DNA of 50,406 nucleotides from Promethearchaeota archaeon (lineage in GTDB: Archaea; Asgardarchaeota; Lokiarchaeia; Sigyniarchaeales; SOKP01). Made by a program: the position numbers and the translations under genes. Positions 34,949-43,417 of the stretch are shown one piece after another. Numbering within the stretch: position 1 is the first letter of the stretch; each line of letters opens with the position of its first letter. The notes beneath the pieces are model-generated. The model was not told where the DNA came from. It did no database searches and saw nothing but the letters and a program-made list of their open reading frames with translations. Location: assembly GCA_019058015.1 (NCBI GenBank), contig JAHLWH010000066.1, positions 1 through 50,406 of the forward strand. The letters run 5' to 3'.

Positions 34949-36208
34949 ATGGGGAAATTAGCTAGAAAAGTCGCTCTTGTTGGAGCGGGTACGAGTAAAT
35001 TCGGTCAAACCTTTCCATTAAGGCGAATCCCTGAACACTGGACTGATGCTTGGTTAAATGCTGTTGCAACTGTAGATAATGGAATCGAACCTAAAGATAT
35101 TGAAGCATGTTATGTTGGAAATTATTCGGCTGATTTATTTAATCATCAAGGTCATTTGGGTCCAATGATATCATCTCTTGTCGGTTTAAATCCAAAACCA
35201 GCACCAAGATTTGAAGGAGCGTGTGCAAGTAGTGGAATAGCTATGAGACAAGCGTTAATAACAATCGCTTCTGGATTAATGGATGTGATTTGTGTTTGCG
35301 GGATTGAAGTAATGACTGAAGTTCCGACGGTGGGTGTAACTGACGCGCTTGCAACAGCTTCAGATGTAACTTTTGAATATACAGCTGGTGCAACTTTTCC
35401 GGGTTTATATGCGGCCATTGCTTCAGCACACATGCATAAATATGGAACCACTCATGAAGATCTGATGAGAGTTGCCATAAAAAATCACATTAATGGCAAA
35501 GAGAATCCTTATGCACAAATGCAAAGAAGCATTAAAGACCTAATGGAAAGAAAAATAGCAAAAGTAAAAGGAGCTGGAGGAGAAGTTCCTGATTGGAAGG
35601 ATGAATTTGATTATTTAAAAAGCCCTTCTAACCCTCCAATTGCATGGCCTCTTCATTTATTTGACTGTTCTTTAGTAACAGATGGTGCCGCTTGCCTTTT
35701 TCTGGCATCTGAAGATGTAGCTAAGAAGTTTACGGATACTCCAATTTGGATTACTGGGACTGGTCAAGGAAGCGCTGCAATAGCAATGCATGATCGAACC
35801 ACATTAACAGCATTAGAAGCCACTGTTGAAGCTTCAAGGCAAGCCTATCAAATGTCTGGCAGAGGTCCAAAAGATATGCAGATTGCTGAAGTTCATGATT
35901 GTTTTACAATTGCAGAGATTTGCGCAATGGAAGATTTAGGTTTTTATGAGAAAGGGAAAGCGGTTGAAGCTATAAAAAATAAAGACACTTATAGGGATGG
36001 TGCTAAACCTATAAATACTTCCGGAGGTCTAAAAAGTAAAGGGCATCCAGTAGGAGCAACAGGTGCTGCACAAGCCGTTGAAATATTTAAACAAATGAGA
36101 GGTATAGCAGAACGCGATAGACAAATGAAATTCGATGTAGAAATTGCAATGACACATAATTTGGGAGGCTCAGGAGGAACTTGTGTTGTTCAAATCTATG
36201 AAAAATAA
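34949..36208 (+). CDS. thiolase (acetyl-CoA C-acyltransferase, archaeal/SCP2 type)
   Basis: 419 residues. The active-site Cys92 lies in EGACASSGIA, the His-containing EVHDCFTIAE follows near 310, GHPVGATGAAQ near 370 carries the second catalytic His, and NLGGSGGT closes the site. This is the archaeal SCP-x-like thiolase branch, which usually lacks the second Cys of bacterial thiolases and works with a DUF35 partner, encoded right behind. Expected reaction: condensation or cleavage of acetoacetyl-CoA or longer 3-ketoacyl-CoA, for mevalonate synthesis or fatty-acid turnover. HMG-CoA synthase, often third in the complex, is not in the window. Confidence 0.92.
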   Translation: MGKLARKVALVGAGTSKFGQTFPLRRIPEHWTDAWLNAVATVDNGIEPKDIEACYVGNYSADLFNHQGHLGPMISSLVGLNPKPAPRFEGACASSGIAMRQALITIASGLMDVICVCGIEVMTEVPTVGVTDALATASDVTFEYTAGATFPGLYAAIASAHMHKYGTTHEDLMRVAIKNHINGKENPYAQMQRSIKDLMERKIAKVKGAGGEVPDWKDEFDYLKSPSNPPIAWPLHLFDCSLVTDGAACLFLASEDVAKKFTDTPIWITGTGQGSAAIAMHDRTTLTALEATVEASRQAYQMSGRGPKDMQIAEVHDCFTIAEICAMEDLGFYEKGKAVEAIKNKDTYRDGAKPINTSGGLKSKGHPVGATGAAQAVEIFKQMRGIAERDRQMKFDVEIAMTHNLGGSGGTCVVQIYEK

Positions 36209-36222
36209 AAGTGGGTAATAAA

Positions 36223-36642
36223 ATGAGTGAAAATGAAATAACGATTAATAATTATTTGAAATATCTTTCAGAAAGAAAATTAATGGGGTCCAAATGTAAA
36301 AAATGTGGTCAAGTTGACGTTCCCGCCAGAAAATTATGCAGTAAATGCATAAAACCTGCAACTGAATGGACAGAAATGTCCGGAAAAGGAAAATTAGCCG
36401 CGTTTTCAAGCATTAATGTAGGAACACCATATTTTGTGAAAAAAGGATATGATAGAAAAAAACCCTATGTTTTTAGTGTTATTGCGCTAGATGAAGGACC
36501 CATGGTCTCCGCACAATTAGTCGGTGTTGATGAATCCCATCCAGAAACCATTAAAGTTGGGATGCTTGTAAAAGTTAAATTTCTAAAAGTAGAAGTAGAA
36601 GGGCTTCCTGAAAAAGTTGATTTAGGATTTGAACCTGCATGA
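36223..36642 (+). CDS. DUF35 OB-fold/zinc-ribbon protein (thiolase partner)
   Basis: 139 residues: a zinc ribbon with Cys25, Cys28, Cys39 and Cys42 (CKKCG...LCSKC) followed by an OB-fold with GKGKLAAFSSI and GPMVSAQLVG. DUF35 proteins bridge thiolase and HMG-CoA synthase in archaea and bind CoA near the thiolase channel. A GTG at 36211 is in frame, but the ATG at 36223 gives the typical start. It follows the thiolase stop by 14 bases, so they are co-transcribed and probably form one complex. Confidence 0.9.
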   Translation: MSENEITINNYLKYLSERKLMGSKCKKCGQVDVPARKLCSKCIKPATEWTEMSGKGKLAAFSSINVGTPYFVKKGYDRKKPYVFSVIALDEGPMVSAQLVGVDESHPETIKVGMLVKVKFLKVEVEGLPEKVDLGFEPA

Positions 36643-36657
36643 AATCTTAGAAAACCA

Positions 36658-36670
36658 AAAATATATTTAA
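36658..36670 (+). promoter_or_regulatory. TATA-like promoter element
   Basis: AAATATATTTAAA lies about 38 bases before the ATG at 36703, after the DUF35 stop. It fits an archaeal TATA box for a short-leader transcript of the RNase III-like gene. In such AT-rich DNA this is suggestive only. Confidence 0.35.
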
Positions 36671-36702
36671 AATTATAATTTTCTTTCTATTTTTATTATC
36701 TG

Positions 36703-37389
36703 ATGAATTTGAAACTAAAATCGAACTTATCCAGAGTTTTTCAAGAGCTTTCAGAAATATTTGGTATTATAAAAGAGGATTGTTTAAATATTTCCGATAA
36801 AACTAGCAAAAAATCTAAAAAACTAAATAGATGGCTTGAAATGCTCAACAATTTTTTATTGAAACATGAAAATATCCAATTAAATCTGAAACCTTCACTT
36901 GAAAAGAAATTTTCTATTAAATTTAAAAATCCTAATTTGATTACGTTAGCTCTATTTAGACCAAGCACTAAAAATATCTTCAAGGAATTGGATATTTATT
37001 TCCAAGAAGAACATCCTAATTTTCTTAATATCGAAAAATTGGCGTATATGTCGAATCTTGGTAATATTGCTGAGGGTCTAGCTCTACTTGGAGATTCTGC
37101 TTTAGATTTAACAGTATCACATACTCTCTGGGAAGAAGGAATAACAGATAAAGGAACAATAACTCTAGAGAAAGCACAAATGGTTCAGAATTTAAATCTT
37201 GCAAAATATTGTGATGATTTAGATTTATATCATAATAGAATTCATATGGAATTAAATGTAAATGATACTAAACTCGAAACTATTAATCATATAAAAGCAA
37301 CTTTGGTAGAAGCAATAATAGGAATAATTTATTTGGAAAAAGGGGTGCAAGGGGTAATTAAATTTTTAAAAAAAATAAAAGAAAACTAA
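36703..37389 (+). CDS. RNase III-fold protein with partly degraded active site
   Basis: 228 residues. From about residue 65 the RNase III domain can be followed: LEKKFSIKFKNPNLITLALF (the ALTHxS helix region), then AEGLALLGDSALDL near 123-136, LNLAKYC and HIKATLVEAIIGIIYLEKG near 197-213. In active enzymes the signature is ExLEFLGD and KADxxEAxIG. Here the first Glu (124) and Asp131 are kept, but the second Glu is Ala127 and the later Asp is Thr200, while Glu203 remains. Catalysis is doubtful; a dsRNA-binding or structural role, as in mitochondrial MRPL44, is possible. No C-terminal dsRNA-binding domain. Confidence 0.7.
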   Translation: MNLKLKSNLSRVFQELSEIFGIIKEDCLNISDKTSKKSKKLNRWLEMLNNFLLKHENIQLNLKPSLEKKFSIKFKNPNLITLALFRPSTKNIFKELDIYFQEEHPNFLNIEKLAYMSNLGNIAEGLALLGDSALDLTVSHTLWEEGITDKGTITLEKAQMVQNLNLAKYCDDLDLYHNRIHMELNVNDTKLETINHIKATLVEAIIGIIYLEKGVQGVIKFLKKIKEN

Positions 37390-37515
37390 ATTTAAATAAA
37401 TTGTAAATTTTTACCTATGGATTGCGTACTTTTCTCTCTTTTCCTTATCTAATTTTTAATATCTTTTCTTAATTGTTTAAATAATAAAGATTTATTAGGA
37501 AAAAAAAGAAATATT

Positions 37516-37540
37516 ATCAACTTAAAAAAAAAAAGTTGAT
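37516..37540. promoter_or_regulatory. hairpin just before the GPH symporter start
   Basis: ATCAACTT at 37516-37523 and AAGTTGAT at 37533-37540 form a perfect 8-base stem around nine A's, ending five bases before the ATG at 37546. In the mRNA it would cover the ribosome-binding region, so translational control is possible. It could also be a protein-binding palindrome. Confidence 0.4.
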
Positions 37541-37545
37541 CTTTT

Positions 37546-38955
37546 ATGAGCAAATCTGAAAAAGATATAAAAAAATCAAAATTTTCATATAAACGCGGGC
37601 TTTCCTATAGTATCGGTCAAATGTCAGATATTACCTCATACCAAACCTTTACATTTTTAATATTTACTTTCTACTATGCTGTTGTTGGAGTTAGCGTAAT
37701 TTTAATAATGATTGGATTTATAATATGGGCCTTATGGAATAGTTTTAACGATTTTCTTATAGGATATTTATCAGACAGAACACATACAAAATGGGGGAGG
37801 AGGTATCCTTATATAATGTTTTCAATAATTCCTTTAGCATTCATAATGTTTTTTCTATTTACACCTCTATTTCCCATAGGTACAGAAAACCAAATCGCAA
37901 ACTTTGTCTATTTTTTAATAATAATTATTATCTTTGAACTCTTTTTTACAATGTACGACTTAAATTATACTGCACTTTTTCCTGAACTATTTATAACGCT
38001 CGATGAAAGAACAAAAGCCAACAATTTAAGACAGGCATTTGCGATTATTGGATTAATTATGGCTTTTGTTTTGCCAGGATTGTTTATTACTGATTATTCT
38101 GACCCTCAATACCTTGGAGAATATCAGTTATTTGGAATAATTATTGCAATAATTGTTATCATCCCAGGACTCATTTTTCTTAAAATAACTCCTAGAGAAA
38201 AAGCTGAATTTAAAGAGGATTACAAAAAAACGCCAAGATTCATTGATTCCCTTAAAACTTGTGTTAAAAGTAAAAGTTTTATGTGGTATATCCCTGCAGA
38301 GGTTGCAAATTGGTTTGTATACGGTATATTACCTGCCATTGTTCCACTATATGGAAAATTTGTCTTACAAATTACGGATACATTAATTCTATCTCTATTA
38401 TTAGGAATTTCATTCATATCTGCAGCTATTTTTATGACAATATTATGGAAACCAGTTGTTCAAAAGATTGGACCAAGAAAGTCTTGGTTAATATCAATGT
38501 CAATATGGATAGCAACGCTTATACCTCTATTGTTTATTGGGGATATGATCTCAGGATTAATTGTATTTTTTCTAATGGGTATTGGCCTATCTGGCTCGCT
38601 ATATATAATTGATATCATTATTTCTGATATCGTTGATGAAGATGAGATTAACACTGGAATACGTAGAGAAGGAGCATATTATGGAGTAAATATGTTCCTA
38701 ATGCACTTATCAACAGTTTTAGTATTCTTAGTAATTGGACCTGTTTTTATTATTTCTAATTGGGAAGTATTTGATCCTTTAAATGTAACCCCGGAGATCA
38801 TTTTTGGACTTAGAAGTTTAATGACTATCTTTCCTTCAATTGCTTTATTAATTGCTCTTCTTGTTATATATAAATATCCTTTAGATGATGAACGGTTAAA
38901 ACAAGTTAAGAAACAACGTGAAAAATTACACGAAGAAAAGAAATCAAAAATATAA
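37546..38955 (+). CDS. GPH-family sugar/cation symporter (MFS), paralogue 1
   Basis: 469 residues with 12 predicted helices. GYLSDRTHTKWGRRYPY near 78-93 is the conserved loop between helices 2 and 3 of the glycoside-pentoside-hexuronide:cation symporter family, and GIRREGAYYGVNMF near 370-383 is the matching late-helix motif. The family takes up glycosides or organic acids with Na+ or H+. A paralogue of the gene at 40330-41754 with the same two motifs; both flank a UroD-like gene. The preceding 8-base hairpin may affect expression. Confidence 0.85.
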   Translation: MSKSEKDIKKSKFSYKRGLSYSIGQMSDITSYQTFTFLIFTFYYAVVGVSVILIMIGFIIWALWNSFNDFLIGYLSDRTHTKWGRRYPYIMFSIIPLAFIMFFLFTPLFPIGTENQIANFVYFLIIIIIFELFFTMYDLNYTALFPELFITLDERTKANNLRQAFAIIGLIMAFVLPGLFITDYSDPQYLGEYQLFGIIIAIIVIIPGLIFLKITPREKAEFKEDYKKTPRFIDSLKTCVKSKSFMWYIPAEVANWFVYGILPAIVPLYGKFVLQITDTLILSLLLGISFISAAIFMTILWKPVVQKIGPRKSWLISMSIWIATLIPLLFIGDMISGLIVFFLMGIGLSGSLYIIDIIISDIVDEDEINTGIRREGAYYGVNMFLMHLSTVLVFLVIGPVFIISNWEVFDPLNVTPEIIFGLRSLMTIFPSIALLIALLVIYKYPLDDERLKQVKKQREKLHEEKKSKI

Positions 38956-38999
38956 TAACTTTCTTTTTTTATTTTTTCTATTTTTTCTATTTTATTTCT
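38956..38999 (+). terminator. T-rich terminator after GPH paralogue 1
   Basis: Runs of T (CTTTTTTTATTTTTTCTATTTTTTCTATTTT-type sequence, split by single bases) directly after the stop, as expected for archaeal transcription end sites. It lies between convergent genes. Confidence 0.45.
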
Positions 39000-39022
39000 A
39001 AGGTATTTCAAATGTACATTTT

Positions 39023-40189
39023 TTAAATCGGATATTTACCATATTTTTGTACAGTCTCTTGCATTGCAAGAAAATTCTCTAATTTAATTGCTGGATTAAT
39101 ACTATGTCCAGAACTTAAAATAAATCCCCCGCCAGGAGCAATCTCTGCAATTAATTTTCTCGTATAATTACAGATATATTCTTGATCTTTATTTGCAAGA
39201 TCCATTGGACTCACATTTCCAATAAATGAAATTTTATCTCCATATTTTTGATTTAATTTGAAAATATTATATTCAGGATTAGCCGTTGTGGGCTCAAGAG
39301 GATGAATTGCATCCACACCGCATTTAATAATATCCTCAAAAATTTGATAAACATCTCCGCAACTATGTAAAATTAATTTTAACCCGCCTTTATGAGCCGT
39401 TTTACAAATCTGTTCTAACCAAGGAAGTACAAATTTTCGATAATTTCGGGGACTCATTAATAATCCCGCTTTATATCCATAATCATCACCAACTAAAATT
39501 GAGCCTGTTTCGCCCCAATCAATAATTCGTTTTACCATTTCAACTGCAAATTTTCCTCTATCATCAAATACTTTTTTCATTTGCTTTTGTCGAGCTAATA
39601 ATCTACTAAAATTCTCCAACCCAAATCCTTGCCATGTGGGTTCCATCATTCCAAAGATACTTGGAACGAAATAAATTTTTTTCTCATATTTCTTTTCAAT
39701 TTCTTTTGCTATTTTAAAAACATTTTCTCTAACAGGATTATCAGGATCTAAAGGCGGAAATGATACATAATCCTCAAAATCTTTTAAAGTGCCACCCATA
39801 TAATAAAGGATATCCATATTATCAGAAGGATTTTTTTTAATATGCAAGAGTCTTCCAGTTTCATCAATAAATCCATTTTTTTGGTAATAAAGAGGATAAT
39901 AACCTAACCATACTGAACCTAGGTCTAATCCGATTTTTTTATAAAGTTCCATCGCTGGTTTTACAGCAAGTCCCGGTTTTGAAAATTTATTGCTTATTTT
40001 TGTTAAAAGATTTTTATTTCCAAGTAATAAATAGTACATTCTCTTAAGTAATTTCCCTGTTCCTTGAAATCCATATTTAACGTCAAAATAAGAACATATT
40101 TTCAGATTATCTATTGATATTTCAAAAGTTGGAATACGATCCGGCTCCTCATGATTTATTGCTTTTAGAACTCTCTCTTGAGCATTCAT
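39023..40189 (-). CDS. uroporphyrinogen decarboxylase-like methyltransferase (UroD/MtaA fold)
   Basis: 388 residues from the ATG at 40189 (another ATG at 40198 is in frame). MNAQERVLKAINHEEPDRIP is the standard N-terminus of UroD-like proteins. LILHSCGDVYQI carries the HxC pair that binds zinc in MtaA/MtbA-type methyl-corrinoid:thiol methyltransferases, while the third ligand position near the C-terminus reads SSGHSI, a His where Cys is usual. True UroD is unlikely because no haem genes are nearby. O- or N-demethylation of a compound imported by the neighbouring GPH symporters is an inference; no corrinoid protein gene is present. Confidence 0.75.
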   Translation of the reverse strand: MNAQERVLKAINHEEPDRIPTFEISIDNLKICSYFDVKYGFQGTGKLLKRMYYLLLGNKNLLTKISNKFSKPGLAVKPAMELYKKIGLDLGSVWLGYYPLYYQKNGFIDETGRLLHIKKNPSDNMDILYYMGGTLKDFEDYVSFPPLDPDNPVRENVFKIAKEIEKKYEKKIYFVPSIFGMMEPTWQGFGLENFSRLLARQKQMKKVFDDRGKFAVEMVKRIIDWGETGSILVGDDYGYKAGLLMSPRNYRKFVLPWLEQICKTAHKGGLKLILHSCGDVYQIFEDIIKCGVDAIHPLEPTTANPEYNIFKLNQKYGDKISFIGNVSPMDLANKDQEYICNYTRKLIAEIAPGGGFILSSGHSINPAIKLENFLAMQETVQKYGKYPI

Positions 40190-40329
40190 ATTTATCAAAT
40201 AACACCTTTTATTTTTTAATTTTTATAAAAAAAATGTAGTTATTCACTGAGAGATAAAAATTGAAATAAAATTCTAGGTAAAATTAATAGTATTAAGGAA
40301 AGTAAAAAAAAATAATTAAAATTAAAGAT

Positions 40330-41754
40330 TTAAATTTTAGATTGGGTTAGTTTTTCTTTCTTTTCTGCATGTAATTTTTCAACATCTATTTTTAATTGCT
40401 CATATTTCTCCTTAGTTATTGGAAATCGACTCATTGATATTATTCCAATTCCTAAGGCAATCGCCGGAAAAATACACATTAAGCTTCGAAGTCCAAATTC
40501 AACTATGTTTAAGTCTACATCCTCAGTAAAAACTGCCCATCCAACATTTGTAAAAACTATACCAATAGTTACCATTACAAATATCGTTGAAAATCTAATA
40601 ACCAAAGCATTAATTCCATAATAACCCCCTTCTCGACGAACTCCTGTTGTTAATTCATCATCATCAACAATCGCGGAAATAAGAAGATCATTAAATGTAA
40701 TTGCACCAGAAAGCCCTATTCCTAAGATAAAAAAAGCTACGTAAGCCAAAATTATATCAGAAATGAACATAAGTGGAAATAGTGTAATTATAAAAGTTGC
40801 AGCAGATATCATTGCTGCTCTTTTCACCCCAGTTTTGACAGCAATGTAACGCCATAAAACAGTAAATATTGCTGCAGAAAGGAATGCCACACCCAAAAGC
40901 AAACCTAATTCAAATGCGAATTCCTCAATGCCTAAAACAAATCTTCCGAAAAGTGGCACTATAGTAGGCAGCATTCCAAAAACATACCACGTTGCTAATC
41001 CATAAATAACATATGCTCGAAAAGACTTATTCTTCAAAGAAAATTTTAATGATTTAAAAAATGGGGGAGCTGTTTTAGCGTCTTCAGAAAATTCTACTCT
41101 TTCTCTAATACCAAATTTTATGAAAATTACTCCTACTATAGCCATCAAAATCGCTATAATAATACCAGCAGTTATATATTCAGTTAAATAAACCTCGGTT
41201 GCCAAATCGGGTTTATTCATATCCGGAATTAAAAAGGTTGGCAAAATAAAAGCAAAAATTAGACAAAATACAGTAACAATTTGTCTAATCATTTGAGCTT
41301 TTGCTCTATCTTCTAAATTTTGGAAAATTTCAGGAAATAGCGATATGTTATTTAACGAAAACATTGTATAGAAAGTGTCGAATAAACAAATTATAACGAG
41401 AAAATATATGAAAGAGCTAACAACATTATCCGTAGGCGGAGTGAATAGCAATATCATAATAATACATAATGGACCCAGACCAGCGACAATATAAGGTTTT
41501 CTTCTTCCCCATCTTGTTTTTGTACGATCTGATAGAGCACCCATTAATGGATCATTAATAGCATTCCAGATACTCCAAATAATGAACCCAATGGTAATTG
41601 GAAGTATTACTTTCATAACTACAGTAAAATAGAAGTTAAAAACTAAAAATGTAAATGTTTGGTATGATAATTGGTCAGGGAACTGTCCGATATTATACGC
41701 TATCGCAAATTTAGTCGAAAATTTCTCATCTTTCTCTATATTGTTTCTACTCAT
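40330..41754 (-). CDS. GPH-family sugar/cation symporter (MFS), paralogue 2
   Basis: 474 residues, 12 predicted helices, with GALSDRTKTRWGRRKPY near 78-93 and GVRREGGYYGINAL near 370-383, the same motifs as paralogue 1. The two share N-terminal SYQTFTFL and C-terminal EKLHAEKKxK-type tails, so they arose by duplication. It is upstream of, and co-directional with, the UroD-like gene (132-base gap), hence likely the functional partner. Its substrate would be whatever the UroD-like enzyme uses; this is inference. Confidence 0.85.
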   Translation of the reverse strand: MSRNNIEKDEKFSTKFAIAYNIGQFPDQLSYQTFTFLVFNFYFTVVMKVILPITIGFIIWSIWNAINDPLMGALSDRTKTRWGRRKPYIVAGLGPLCIIMILLFTPPTDNVVSSFIYFLVIICLFDTFYTMFSLNNISLFPEIFQNLEDRAKAQMIRQIVTVFCLIFAFILPTFLIPDMNKPDLATEVYLTEYITAGIIIAILMAIVGVIFIKFGIRERVEFSEDAKTAPPFFKSLKFSLKNKSFRAYVIYGLATWYVFGMLPTIVPLFGRFVLGIEEFAFELGLLLGVAFLSAAIFTVLWRYIAVKTGVKRAAMISAATFIITLFPLMFISDIILAYVAFFILGIGLSGAITFNDLLISAIVDDDELTTGVRREGGYYGINALVIRFSTIFVMVTIGIVFTNVGWAVFTEDVDLNIVEFGLRSLMCIFPAIALGIGIISMSRFPITKEKYEQLKIDVEKLHAEKKEKLTQSKI

Positions 41755-41928
41755 TTTTTATCATTTTTTATTAATTTTTTTTTAAATTAAAAATTGTTAA
41801 ATTTAATTTTAATTCATTTTTTTTATATTTATGCAATGATCTTGTTGTGATTCTTTATATAATATATAATCTAATATACAAATTGAAAACTTTTTAACAA
41901 AAAATAAAAGTGGACATATCTTGACTAA

Positions 41929-42507
41929 AAAAATTCAACTCTATATACTTCCTACATCGCTGATAAATTAAACATGCCCTATTATTATGGACCAAAATTC
42001 TTTAAACATTATGGAAATGCCATACTTAGTAAATATCCATTCTTGGAGGCTGAAACATTTCCTATTCCTCATGTAGTTGCTGGTTCGGAACCAAGAGCGG
42101 TAATACGAGCAAGATTACTCATTAATTCCCAGATTTGGACAGTTTATGTTACTCATTTATCTACTAAACATCAAGATCGCCTTGCTCAAGTATCTTATAA
42201 CTATTCAAATTCGATTGGCTCGATAATTGCTGATAGTACCTTCGAACGAGTTGTGTGGATGGGGGATTTTAATTTTGATCCAATATCCGAGGAATATTCC
42301 ATATTAAATTTAAGTGAATCAATTAAATTTATTGATACACACCAATTTTTAGATACAATTCCAGAATATACTGGAAACTTTGATGATAATTACCAACCAA
42401 CTCAAAGAATTGATTATATTATGTGTTCTCCAGATTTAATCCCAACGGAAAATGAAGTAATTTGCTCTATTGGTTCAGATCATTGTGCTGTATTAACAAA
42501 ATTTTAA
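41929..42507 (+). pseudogene. 5'-truncated endonuclease/exonuclease/phosphatase-family protein
   Basis: The C-terminal three quarters of an EEP domain: GNAILSKYPF, YVTHLSTKHQDRL, VWMGDFNFDP (the Asp-x-Asn pair), QRIDYIM and GSDHCAVL (the Asp-His end). The N-terminal strand with the metal-binding Asn and Glu is missing. Family-like sequence continues upstream of the ATG at 41974 as LYTSYIADKLN, back to a TAA at 41926, so the start was lost rather than misplaced. A short product from 41974 could be made but would lack catalytic residues. Relatives include sphingomyelinase-like and DNase-like phosphodiesterases. Confidence 0.65.
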
Positions 42508-42535
42508 TTATTTTTTTTCCCAACCTAATTTTTTC
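42508..42535 (+). terminator. T-run terminator
   Basis: TTATTTTTTTTCCC followed by AATTTTTT directly after the stop of the EEP-like frame; typical archaeal U-rich end signal. Confidence 0.4.
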
Positions 42536-42580
42536 CTAATAAAAAATAGATTTTTATAGAAAAATTAGGACTATAACATT

Positions 42581-42940
42581 ATGATTGAATTTCCAGAAAA
42601 AATTCTTGATGAGTTAGTAAATTTAAAATCTGAATTAGAAAAAATTGAGAGTAAGTTAGACAGTATAATTGAGAATGTTAAATCTTCAAGTGCAAAAAGT
42701 CCCAGTGTTACACAAACCACTGAAACTGTTGAGATGAGAAAACCTTCTCAAGTTGTTGAGGAGCAAAAAGCTAAAGAAAAAATCGAAGAAAAACCAGTTG
42801 AGGGAAGAATTAAATGTCCCCAGTGTGGTTCATTACAATTTTCTGAAGTCGAAGATAAAAATAAAGTATTATATTATCAAAGTGGTGCACCAATATACGC
42901 TAAGAAAAAGGTTTGCCGAAAATGTGGAGAAGAAATTTAA
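42581..42940 (+). CDS. coiled-coil protein with C-terminal zinc ribbon
   Basis: 119 residues. An N-terminal coiled coil (about 3-35, LVNLKSELEKIESKLDSIIE) is joined by a Ser/Lys/Glu-rich linker to a zinc ribbon with CPQCG near 86-90 and CRKCG near 113-117. The 22 residues between the Cys pairs form the usual beta hairpin. No family name is known to me. It resembles small archaeal adaptor proteins whose ribbon reports a nucleic acid or protein contact. It stands alone between the EEP remnant and the convergent DUF1667 gene. Confidence 0.65.
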   Translation: MIEFPEKILDELVNLKSELEKIESKLDSIIENVKSSSAKSPSVTQTTETVEMRKPSQVVEEQKAKEKIEEKPVEGRIKCPQCGSLQFSEVEDKNKVLYYQSGAPIYAKKKVCRKCGEEI

Positions 42941-43015
42941 GAAAAAATCTTTTTATTTTTTTTCTCTTTTAAACTATACTTCAAATCTCAGAAAAAAAGA
43001 ATTTTTAGTAGTGTT

Positions 43016-43414
43016 TTAAGTTTTTATTGGCATATCTCTACTTGCTATAACATTAACTTCCAAATTATGAATATTCTCAACCAAAATATCACCAACTTTA
43101 ATTGGTGCCTTGACCTTAATACTTGAGAGTTCGTTAATTATTTCAAATACCGATTCTTTTGGGATTGGTTTCTCAGTTCTTACTGGAATAATGGGTAGAA
43201 ATCCATCCTCAACTCTCATGGTTGCTGTAACAATTCTTTTTGGTTCAAAAAGTTCCTCCTTTGCATATTCCTCTCCTCTTTTACACCCAAAACCTATAAT
43301 CTTAACCTCTCCATCAACGTTCTCGGCTGTGATCTCACAACCAGTTGGACATACTATACATCTAATAACTTTTTTATCTTCTGATAATTTATCTTTTTTA
43401 CTACTCTCTGACAT
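43016..43414 (-). CDS. DUF1667 protein (GlpA/GlpB-associated)
   Basis: 132 residues. IRCIVCPTGCEI near 18-29 and GFGCKRG near 42-48 give the four Cys of DUF1667, a small iron-sulfur or zinc-binding protein that follows glpA- and glpB-like flavoprotein genes in many anaerobes. KRIVTATMRVEDG and IPVRTEKPIP are the family's other marks. An electron-carrier role within the complex is inferred from context. It lies 3 bases after the stop of the FAD/NAD oxidoreductase gene. Confidence 0.85.
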   Translation of the reverse strand: MSESSKKDKLSEDKKVIRCIVCPTGCEITAENVDGEVKIIGFGCKRGEEYAKEELFEPKRIVTATMRVEDGFLPIIPVRTEKPIPKESVFEIINELSSIKVKAPIKVGDILVENIHNLEVNVIASRDMPIKT

Positions 43415-43417
43415 TTA

